Shown: positions 1 through 10,200 of the stretch, piece by piece
How the letters are laid out: every line of letters begins with the position of its first letter
Numbering within the stretch: position 1 is the first letter of the stretch
NCBI GenBank assembly: GCA_000310025.1
Contig: FN649748.1
Span: 573,170-636,309, forward strand
Origin: Ectocarpus siliculosus
Taxonomy: Eukaryota; Sar; Phaeophyceae; Ectocarpales; Ectocarpaceae
DNA length: 63,140 nt
Direction: 5' to 3'
Notes under the pieces: generated by a model
The model's input: only the letters and a program-made list of their open reading frames with translations
Told to the model about the DNA's origin: nothing
Database searches by the model: none
Made by a program: the position numbers and the translations under genes

Positions 1-2062
1 GAAAAGAGAGGCAGTCTACACAAGCACGAACACCACACGTTCGTCTGGTGGCTATCACGCTCTCCTACAAAACTTATCAACATCAGGAGTACCCTCTTCA
101 GTTTGCGCAAGGAGGTCCCGGGGGTGCCAAGAAGCTCGTGCACAACTGTGACCATGCACACACGGCAAACTCGGCAACAACGTACTTCGTACACGCCTGC
201 ACGCTCGCAAAGAAATACGCTCCTATCCACGGAGGTCGATATTTTGCATTTGCTGTACCTTGCATGTGCGTATCTACAACAATTTCTAGGCTAGACTACA
301 GCAGTACGCAAGGCAGAAGCCGCTTACATGTGGAGGACAGGGGTGGAGGCGTGGTAACCATGGCTGCACACAAAGAGTACGAAAGATACGTATCTTGCTG
401 ATGGTTGAACAACAAGAAACCCGACTAACGGATGCGACCTTTTCAGCGCCACCCGCGGAGATGGGAATGAGGCCTTCGGTCCTCCCCTCCCTCTCCCCTG
501 CCGTGGCACTCCCTCTCTCTTCTGAGACATTCTCCTAACCAAATCTCAACAAGAGAGAACTGCCAGCCCCCGGTAGTGGGTAAATACTAATGCGACACTG
601 CGACCTGCCGGTCTCCTTCGACCGAGGGAAGCCTAGCATACACACGTAATAACACATTGCTACCGGCGTGGAGGACGCTGGTGGGCAGGCGTATGCTGAG
701 CCGTTGTATGGGCGCTGCTACTGCTGTATGTACTGGTAAACATGTACCGCTCGCTGTTGAAAGTGCCACAAAAGGAAGGCGGAGAAAAAGCAAGCTTCTG
801 AGTACAGCCCCGGCTGAGACGTTCTTCTATACCGAAAGGCACAGACTGACGCCCAGAACATGGACGAAACATGACACACGCATCCAACCGCGGCTGTGAA
901 CATAAGCATACTCACTTCCAACTCGAAACTTATGGATGCCCATCAGGGTTCCTGTCCCGATGCCTGCCATGAGTGCGTTGCGGACGCAGGGTTTCTTCAA
1001 GATTGAAGTGCCATTGCCTTTTACCCACTCCAGTTGTTCTGGCCACGATTCAGAGGGCATGTTGCTATCTCAGAGAGAGCTGCGTGGAGAGGAGACTGTG
1101 TACTGCTGTAGCTGGAGCACGGGCCAGGAAGCGGCAAGGGGCGACGCAAACTCGAGGGAGTTCCGAACCAAACTCGAGAATTTTTCAGGAAGACTTTTCT
1201 TGGTTCGGTTCTTCTTCTGCCCGCGGTTCTGACCTGTTCTGGTTCTGACCAGGACGGGTTGGCTAGCAGTGGCTAACAGTGGCTAGTGGCCAGGGGGCCT
1301 AGTGGCTAGTGGTAGTGGTAGAGGCAAGAGAGAGAGGCTAGAGACTATAATAGAGGTGAGAGGTGAGAGGTTTGAGGTTAGAGGTGGTAGCCGTCCTTCG
1401 TTCCGAACAAAAACGATGACAGCAAAACGCATCGTCTAAGACTAGTGGTGACAATCTCATGGGACAACAGCTAAAAGCACCAAAGAGAGGCCACACCTGA
1501 CTACATATGTGTAGAAGTGTAGATACCATGAACATTTTTCAAAAAGTGTGTTCTTGTGAATCGGCAGCCTTCTCACCTCTCGCAATCACTTCGTGAAGTG
1601 CTTCTACAGCTGCAGCTGCTGCTACCAAACAAAGCTGAGACAGGAACCGAGGACGAACTTTATAAGACGCGCGACCAAGCTTTGGGATGGCCGTGAGCAA
1701 GATCGCTGAGTTCTGCGCCGAGCGCCAAGAACGACTGTTCGTCCAGGTGAAGAATGAGCAGCCGTCAACATCAAGGCGGAGTTCTGGATCTTCCTACACG
1801 GCCGATGGGATGGTCGACATACATATTCGCTGGAAGTTGCTTCATGCCGCAAGAACGCGATGCAGCTAGAGGTGCGGCCATCAGCCAGAGATGCTACACA
1901 AGATCATCGCTCGGTGCTGCCAGCTCCAGCGGAGAGACTGTTTTGGCTTTCTTCACTCTCACATTTGGATCGTCAAGGGGGGGAAGAACAGCGGTTTTGA
2001 CGCTGGCTCTTTTCCCATACTTTCATCCTATACAAAGAAAGAAGACAACCTTCCTTCCCGCC
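1..2062. other. Intergenic stretch, no recognised gene
   Basis: No open frame here carries a recognisable domain or a chain of splice-compatible exons. Low-complexity GGCTAGTG-like and GAGGTGAGAG-like motifs lie at about 1255-1390. The many short open frames overlap on both strands, as expected of non-coding DNA of about 50% GC. Confidence 0.5.
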
Positions 2063-2528
2063 GGGGTTAGGTTAGGCATTCTATTGTCATCAGTAGAGGA
2101 CACCATGAAGAGGCGTCGTGCGTGCTGGCACGTTCAGGTTTGCTACTGGAGCGGAAATATCGAAGGTCGCAGCAGCCTTTGAAAATAGTCCGAAATCTGC
2201 GCAGGAACCAAGCGGCATCCAACATTTGTCACAGCCATGCTCACCGCCACGGACCGTAAACCCCTGAACGGAGGGGTGTCAGCAGTATAGCTAGTGGCAC
2301 AGCTACTGCTGAAAACCGGTAGCTCAGGAGATTGGGGTCGGTGACGGCGAGCATAGCTGTGACAAATGTTGGATGCCACTTGGTTCCGGCGCAGATTTCG
2401 GACTGTTTTCAAAGGCTGCTGCGACCTCCGATATTTCAGCTCCAGTAGCAAACCTGAACGTGCCAGCACGCACGACGCCTCTTCATGGATGTCCTCTACT
2501 GCTGACAATAGAATGCCTAACTTAACCC
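2063..2528. mobile_element. Foldback (long inverted-repeat) element, about 466 bp
   Basis: The left arm (about 2063-2258) and right arm (about 2337-2528) are imperfect reverse complements of about 190 bp each, separated by a spacer of about 78 bp. The outer ends match as GGTTAGGCATTC-type sequence on the left and its complement GAATGCCTAACTTAACCC on the right. The inner ends match around CAACATTTGTCACAGC. There is no coding capacity; the open frames inside are mirror copies of each other. The structure fits a non-autonomous foldback or MITE-like element. I could not identify a clear target-site duplication. Confidence 0.75.
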
Positions 2529-4225
2529 TCAAAACTGACCTTATTTTGAACGCCTTCCGTTTTGGCTCTTTTGTCTTGCATTTAGAATGGAGCGAATTTT
2601 TATCTTGATTTCAAAGGAAGCCTGTGGAGGTAGACGCATTAAATGTATGTTTTGAGCAGCCTATACTGCCGCCCTGTGCGAGAATCAACGATTGCTGTTG
2701 TTCGCGATGCCTCCCGACTGGTCTTGTATGTCTGTCGTACAATTTCTGGACCTCTTGCGTTTGTTTTCAAAATTCGTCAACATCAAAATTGCTCTTCTTC
2801 CCCCCGTTAAGCCCTTGGCAGGAAATGCGGCTACGCTGGTTCTAGCACAAGGCTATCATACGGCGTTCGTTGTAGCGTAACAATGAGGCTTTCAAGGTGT
2901 TGTTTCTCTTGAGAGCGAGACCTTCTAATCCACACTCTGGGTTGCCCACGGTGCCTCCTTTCATCTGTGGGAAAGGTGCTTCTTTTGCGTTTGCCCCCAT
3001 TTAGAAGCGCTTGCCCTCCAAACACAGATAAACGCGGTGAAAATTCGCTGTTGAACCCGACCCCGCGATTCGACCTGCAATTTTGCACTCTCATACTCCT
3101 CTAGGAAGCATCCACACTAGAAGACCACATGTAATATGTATAGTTTTGCCCTGCGTACCCCGGCACCCCGCCTTGACGAGAAGCTCAAAGGAGGACACAT
3201 CGATATCATTCTATGCGAGGTAAAACAGGTGAAGAACACTGGGTCCAAAACGTGCCACCAAGAGTCGATCTAGCCCTAGAGGGGTTGAAACCGCTGGAGC
3301 TGCAAGCAGTCAAACGACGATGGCACGGTGCGGGCAAGCCCGGCAGCACTAACCAGTAAGAGCGAGTCCAACGGTCGGAGTGGCTTTCCAGCTTTTCTTG
3401 TCAACGTACACCGTGTGTGGCGATGCTGGTGCAAAAATCCAAACGCCCTGCTGTGAAGACCCTTTCTCAGGAAAGAGCCGGACGATGCCAGCAACCGATC
3501 CAGCAAGAACACCTTGATTCCCGCCATTGCGGCTCTCTACTTCGTCAAGACCGAGGCCGAGTGGTTGATACTGCGGTTCGGGTCCCTGTTGACCAAAACA
3601 AACTGGTGTGATCGCTGTTGTAAGTGAACGTCTATTTTGCAGTAAAACGTAGAGATCGTTGGTAAGATCTGGTAAGATGTAACCCACAAACATGAAGTTA
3701 GAACCGCAACGAGTTTCGACGACCCTTCTTGGAATTTAATGGTGGATTCGAACAGAAATAAACTGGGTGCGCGTGAGAACGTCTGCTTGAAAGGGAACAC
3801 GGTAGGACCGCGAACTACGATAGATGTTGCATCGTCAATGCGACGTGTCAAGACGTGCCAAGAAGCCGAGAAGCGTTATAATGTGAATGGGGGCTCCGGG
3901 TGAGAAGGTTCCAAGTAAAAAGAACATAATATCCTGGTAACGATCAAGACATGATCGTTTTTACATTTTACGGTAAGGGAGAGGCTCTTCCTAGAGAGAG
4001 TGCCCCGTTCCTAATGTAGCGCAAACCCGGGGTCACCATGACGCCTCAGGTCTCTCATAATAACTCACAGGGCTCCGGATCAACCGAGCACTGTCTACTT
4101 ACAACATACAACAGCTACCACGACAAGGGTCGTGTGCCGCGGTAACAAGGGACGCCAATCCCGGTGGTCGCAATGCGTCATCTATCAACTTCTGTAGGAA
4201 TATTACTATGTCTTCTGGCAAACAT
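2529..4225. other. Intergenic stretch downstream of the kinase gene
   Basis: This stretch lies between the foldback element and the stop codon of the minus-strand kinase. One ATG-initiated minus-strand frame of 114 codons (3349-3693) is listed separately because its middle part has plausible composition. Otherwise I see nothing recognisable. Confidence 0.4.
3349..3693 (-). CDS. Hypothetical ORF, 114 aa, unrecognised
   Basis: This ATG-initiated minus-strand frame is open for 114 codons. The C-terminal two thirds (from about residue 45) is rich in Gly, Val, Ser and Pro and includes a stretch resembling the edge of a globular domain, FAPASPHTVYVDKKSW. I do not recognise a family. No flanking exons with compatible splice sites were found, so it may be a chance frame or the remnant of an older gene. 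Confidence 0.15.
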   Translation of the reverse strand: MFVGYILPDLTNDLYVLLQNRRSLTTAITPVCFGQQGPEPQYQPLGLGLDEVESRNGGNQGVLAGSVAGIVRLFPEKGSSQQGVWIFAPASPHTVYVDKKSWKATPTVGLALTG

Positions 4226-6917
4226 TTATGAAGACTTCGGTATGAACCCCGCCGGCGGCGGGGGGTCAGGTACTCCCCGCATCCAAGGGTGTTCGAGAGC
4301 GGCTTGTAGCCCGATGCGTTGGAGCGGATCCTTGCACAGCATCCCCCGAAGCAAAGAGGCCAAGTCGGGAGAAACCGCCTTCCCCACATCCACTTCCTGC
4401 CCCTTGATCTTCTCAAACACCCGCTCTAGAGATGGGTCGTGAAACGGCAGGCATCCAAAGGTCCAGCAGTAGAGGGTGCACGCCGCGGCCCAGGCGTCGG
4501 CTGCACGCCCGGAGTAGGTTTTCCCGTCACCCATAACGCTCTCCGGGGAGTGGAAGGTGTAGGTCCCCACCGAACCCGTAAGACCTTCCTCCTCCTCCTC
4601 GTCCTGCTCTATTGCCGCTTCTCCTTGTCGTTGATGTTGCTGCTGCCCTGCGTGATGTTGTGGTTGTTGTTGGTCTTCTCCCTGACACCGCCCCATCGCT
4701 TCGCTGCCGTTGGCGTCTTTGCTTTTGGACGGCTGTCGGCGCACGATTTTCACGTAGCGAGCGCACCCGAAGTCGCAGATTCGGAGAGTCCCGTTCTCGA
4801 AGATGAGGAGATTGTCCGGCTGTCGTTGAGGATAGTTGCGGTGAGGGGCGAGGGGAGAGAGTCGCACACACACACACGAGAGGCAGACAGCAGAGAGAGG
4901 TAGACGAAACATAATAATAAAGCCATACTGAGGGAGCATCCAAATGTCTGTTTCGAGGTAACGGGGGTGCTATTCTTGCAAGCATCATACGGGGAGAATG
5001 CCGAAATCTAATGCTCCATTCGACAATGTCCAGCGGTAGACACCCCAAAACACGAAGCCCTCACGATAACACACCGGTCCCCATGAACACACCTTGACGT
5101 CACGGTGGACGATGTTCTTTCCGTGAAGGTACAGCAGCCCTTGTAGCAGATCGCGGAAGAGAGGCTTGGCCTCATCCTCCGAGTAGAAGCTCCCTGCACC
5201 TGCACCCCCGCCCCCACCAGCCTTAGTGCCAGAACCACCCCCATCAGGACGTTTGAATAACCCCGATTCGTCGTCGAACGTCATGGTCGGCCCCCCTTCC
5301 ATGTACTCCTGCACCATGCACACGCGCCCCTCCTGGCCGTCCTCCCACCCATCTTGCTCCTCTAGCACCTCGAACAAGAGTACAACACTCCGGTGGTAGA
5401 GGTGTCTCATCACTTCTATCTCTTGTCGCATCTATAAGAAAGGAGCCAAAGAGGCGGTGGTCCCAGCGGCAGCGTTACACGCGCACAGAGGACGGCAGAG
5501 GGATGCGAGAAAGACCCGAGTTGACGGCACCCAACACAGCCCGTGGACAAGGTTCGTATTGCCGCCTAACAGCACAAAATAACAGAACGAAACAAGACTG
5601 ATGCAGAGAGGATAGACGGAAACATGCGGCGTGCAGACAGGTGAGCACGGCTGTGTTTCTTTGAGGCACAATCGTGCGCACGCACCTTTTCCTCGGCGGT
5701 CACCTTCCGCATGCCACCCGCGGGCACGTTCACGTACTCGCTCAGCCGCCTGAGCCTGGGCTTGCTCATGACCTTCATGGCGAAGCGTCGCCACGGGGTG
5801 GCCACGCCGTCGCCGACCCGCCTCTCGCACAGGTAAACCCTGCCGTAGGACCCCTTCCCGAGCTCTTCGAGGATTACGTACTCGTTGACTGTCTGCTGGC
5901 CCTCCTCGTTCTTGCTCCATCGGGCGTTATTAGTAAAAAGGCAGTCCCACGGCCGCTCTTCTTGCTGCTGCGGCTGCTTAGACTGAAGCGCACGGAGGGG
6001 GTGGGGATAAGCGGCAATTTTTGTCTCCGTTTTGGTCCTCTGGCAGATATGGCTGCCCTTCTTGAGCTTTGTGGAGAGCCACCGCACCGCCGTATGTGCG
6101 TACAATGAAGCCGCATGTAGGATTCAAGTTCCGAGGTCTGCAACAATGCGTGCTAGTAGATCAGTACTGTGTTGTTGCAGAACCGCGCAACAACATGGCG
6201 ATGCATAGCACGACTGACTGTAGGTAAAGTGCGAAGTGTCCGTGTGACGCTGCATCTCCATTTTTCTCTCCGTGGGGTGCCTGGTTTGGAGACGAGGGCA
6301 TGGTTTGAGGCAAATGCAGAAGAGGAGCTCTTCTGTGTGACCACGGATTCGTAGCTCTCCTACGGACTTGCCTCTACTAGTAGCTACAACGGAAGGATCC
6401 GTGACCGTAGGGCATTGTGTACACACGGAGATGAACTTCTAGGAACGGCAACCACCGCAGAACCAAGGCAAAAAACATGGAAAAATGAACTACTGTGTGA
6501 CCGCTGGTGTTGAATCCGCACTGCATACGTAATGTGTAGATAGATGCCAATAATACACATGGTCACGCATACCAGCAGCGCCACTACGCGCAAACGATAA
6601 CTGACATGTTCAACCGAACCTGATTCCGCCGCATCTTGCATCGCTGCACTTCTTGCGGTTGGTAGTGGTAGACAACAGCAGCGAAACACTGCTTGTATTT
6701 TGCAACCAAATACCTTGTACCGGTAGACTATTCTTCTGGAATATAGGAGACGTGTACGCAGTAGGCTCACCTCATCTTCGCCGGCTGAAGCGGTCGCGCC
6801 GGTACCGGCAGCAGGAACTTTCGGAGGTTCATTGCAGATGCTAGGGGGTGGCGAAGGTGGACGACCTAAGCTGTCGTCATCATCAATACTCAAACCCGCG
6901 TCCTGAGGGGCACTCAT
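4226..6917 (-). CDS. CaMKK/GRIK-like serine/threonine protein kinase, 4 exons, about 486 aa
   Basis: Proposed exons on the minus strand are 6917-6771, about 6066-5686, 5431-5093 and 4819-4226; introns are GT-AG and all junctions are phase 0. The kinase core is complete. It has a glycine loop GKGSYGRVYLC, catalytic Lys in FAMKVMSK, an alpha-C Glu in RQEIEVM, HRDVK split exactly at an exon border before PDNLLIF, the metal-binding DFG in ICDFGCARYV, an SPE motif (usual form APE), and a final HPWM. Two features point to the CaMKK/SNF1-kinase-kinase group: an insert rich in Arg and Gly between the beta-3 Lys and alpha-C (the position of the CaMKK RP insert), and an NEYVILEELGKGSYG lead-in. By analogy it would phosphorylate the activation loop of an SnRK1/AMPK-type kinase in the cytosol. 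About 45 residues rich in Gln, His and Glu are inserted between DFG and SPE. The first exon (acidic, Pro-rich) and its acceptor (6066 or 6039) are the least certain part. Confidence 0.85.
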
Positions 6918-7212
6918 GTAATCTCAAGCTCGCTGTGAGGCGTTCCCTGTGCGAGAGAGAGAGAGAGAGAGAGAGCGGGAGAGAGAGACAAGAACGAGCG
7001 GAGTGATCCCTTGCAAAAACAGAGCACCATTTTGACACACGATGCACGAGAGAGCGAGAGAGGCCCCCAATCAAACGCCGTCGCCCCCGCATAATTATCC
7101 CGCATCCGGACAGCAGTGTAGCGTAAACAATGCAGTGGTACTTGTAGGTGGGTTCTTTGCTGCATACTCTCAATAGGAGAAACGTAGAGGTGAAAAGGTT
7201 GTGGGTTCAGTC
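6918..7212. promoter_or_regulatory. Shared divergent intergenic region of kinase and peroxiredoxin genes
   Basis: The two start codons lie 295 bp apart and point away from each other. The region contains a (GA)n microsatellite at 6953-6975, continued imperfectly to 6989. Such a short head-to-head spacing suggests a bidirectional promoter. I see no convincing TATA box and cannot place transcription starts. Confidence 0.45.
6953..6989. repeat. (GA)n microsatellite
   Basis: An almost pure GA run of about 23 bases is interrupted by CGG and followed by a second short run. It sits in the divergent promoter region. Confidence 0.85.
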
Positions 7213-10200
7213 ATGCTTGCTGGCTTTTCTCGGAGATCTGCATTCGCCGCCACAAGGTCGTCACTTTTTGCCCGGCAAGCAAGATCCTCTACTACTCCTT
7301 CGCTGTCTTGCAACACCACCAAGAGGACAATGTCTTCCGACCCCGTTGCCCTTCTCCTCGGCGACAAGTTCCCTGATTTCGAGGCAGAGACGACGGCGGT
7401 GAGTGGGTGTGTACTGGAATGTTTATGACTGTTGGCCGCAGTGCGCCGGAACAAAAACTATGAGAACATGTTCGATAGCGTGCTTGCCCTGAATCGGAAT
7501 GCATCGAAAAAAGCTCCGCTCACATGTCGTTGAGAGTCACGGCTGTGCCCCGAACGGTGATTTGTCTTTCTACAGGGACGCCGCTGCTGCGGTTGTCGTC
7601 ACCCTTCCGATCTCTACCCAGCACTTCCCAGCTTCCCAGTATCAGTACTGGTCCAACTTCCGCGGATGCCTTCCGTGGCCACAGGCGAAAAATAAGTAGT
7701 TGTAGACTCTCCACACGACAGCAATTAGTGTACAGCAGCAGTAGAACGAAACATGAGAGAGAATCAATGTAGAACCTCGAAACAAGAAACGCAATGCATC
7801 GGAGTTTTGTACGAATACGAGAGTCTCCCTTGCGGACGTGGGTGTCAAGTCTCGCGAAGGGTGACCCTAGGATAACATGCCCAAGATGTTTTGTGCATCT
7901 AATGATCGATCAAGTCAAATGTAGTTCTTGTGTTCCATACGAACATAAAACACCGAATGTACCAGCTCGGGCGGACAACAATTCATCCGCATCATCACCC
8001 TGCGCTGGTTCGACGATTTTTCTCTTGCGATTACAGCAATTTACCAATTTGGAACTGCATGGTAATGATTGAAGGCAAGCACCGCGGGAGGAACGGTGGT
8101 CTTCCTCTTTTGTGACCCGGGCTGGTGTGTCAAACATGCACCGAAAGGGGTCGACAATCCTTTGTCACCGCCTCAAACAGGCACAGCAGTAGGTAGGGTC
8201 TTCCCGCTACGACAAAGGGCGGGGTATTTAGCCGCGGGGTATCTACATACGACCTACATATCGTGCGGTAGTCTATCGGCCATGTAGGGCGTTTTTGGAC
8301 GCCGATGAAAATAAATGAGCAGTGGCCAAAATCGGGTACACCCGGTCCAAACACGGCCATAGTCGGGTACCCCTACAAAATGCTGCTGGGAGCGACCGCA
8401 TGACACCATCTGATTGGCCGACGCCCGCCCCTACCCGACCTTGACCGTCTTTTCAACGGGTGCACCCGATCTTGGCTACTCACCCCCCGGAGGGGTACCC
8501 GGTTTTCTTTCCCCTACCCGAAAATGACCGGGCTGTTCGGACCAAAACCCATGCACATAAGTACACGTGAGCAACGCCCTGCCCTCGAATTCGGACGTTC
8601 TGACGGCCCGGCGGGCGAAGGCAGACCCCCCGCCGGCGGTGGAAGCCTCCCTTGGGGGAAACGGCAGGCGGTCTGTGCAAATGATCGAGAAGAAGAGCTG
8701 GATGAATCCCTCACTCACGAGATGCGACACAAACAAGACTCTTCTAAGAATAGACATATTCTCTCCCTCCCGCTGCTTTCTCATTGACGACAAACGAGGG
8801 CCAGCGGTGTGCCTCCTCCGACCCGTGATTGTGTGCATGGGTTTTGGCCGAACAGCCCGGTCATTTTCGGGTAGGGGAAAGAAAACCGGGTACCCGTCCG
8901 GGGGGTGAGTCGCCAAGATCGGGTGCACCCGATGGAAAGACGGTCGAGGTCGGGTAGGAGTGGGCGGCGGCCAATCAGATGGTGTCATGCGGTCGCTCCC
9001 AGCAGCGTCTTGTAGGGGTACCCGATCATGGCCGTGTTTGGACCGGGTGTACCCGTTTTTGGACACTGCTCAAAATAAATCACCAGAATAGCGAGGAGTC
9101 CAGCCCGCACCACGCCCACACAGTAGCGCGCATCGTTTGTAGTGTAGCTAGGTGCACCAGGAACAGGCGTGCGACAGGCGCGGCGGGAGGTACTTGTATG
9201 TGCAGCCCCTATTCATATTACGGTGTATGCGGCGCTAGATTAGCGCTTGTATGGCTTTTTTCTAGGTTAACCCGGTGCGCTATTTACTCAAATTCCGATT
9301 ACATAAGTTTCCTTGAAGGAGCATTTGACCCTACACAAGTAAGACAGAACACACCTTGGACAATAGGCAATAGGACGATTGCAAATCAATAGGATCCTAC
9401 CAATCAATATGGGACGGCAGCTGCTGTCTACCATGTGCGTGTCGATGATTCATCGAGACCCCTATTGGCGGTCGTCAAAGCGTATCGATTCGCAATTTCG
9501 CTGACTATCGAATCTTTCAATAGTCTATCAACAGAATATCGCTAACCTATCGTAGTGTAAGTCGACCTTCATCGATGCGTATTTTTTGCAAGACATTGTT
9601 TTTCCGATACCCTACAATGCTCAGGAATAAAACATGTTGTATTCTTCAATAGGCATCGATGTGTGATGTGTTACCGTAGACGACACAAGATAACACACCC
9701 ACACAAGAAACCACACCCCCCACAGAATACGACACCCCGGTGATAATTTTGGGCGTTTCTGACAAACCATCGGTTTATCACCGGGGCTACACAAGATAAC
9801 ACACCCCGTGAGGTTACACCGCATACATTCACGGGGCCCCTCCTTCTATCGCCGGGGTGATACAGCATCTGCCCCGTGGGCATGTGGGCATCCCACACAC
9901 ACGCAGCATCTGCGTAACTCTCTTTTGGTCGTACCCAATAGCAAGGTATGCAGCAGCCTACTCTTTTGTATGAGGGGGCAGGACGGTCGGCGCACTCTGT
10001 GGCCACCGAGGTCATGAACTCAGGAGTTTTGTCACCTCCGTTGAGCTCCTGCATTTTTACAACATTCCGCAGAACCACAAGTCATGAAGTGTTCGTACAG
10101 GCGTTGCTATCACACACCCGGAATACCACACCCCTTCAAGTGTGCGGCAGCAGCGGTTCAACTCTACAAGCAGTGTTATAACACCCCCTTTTTTTTCACA

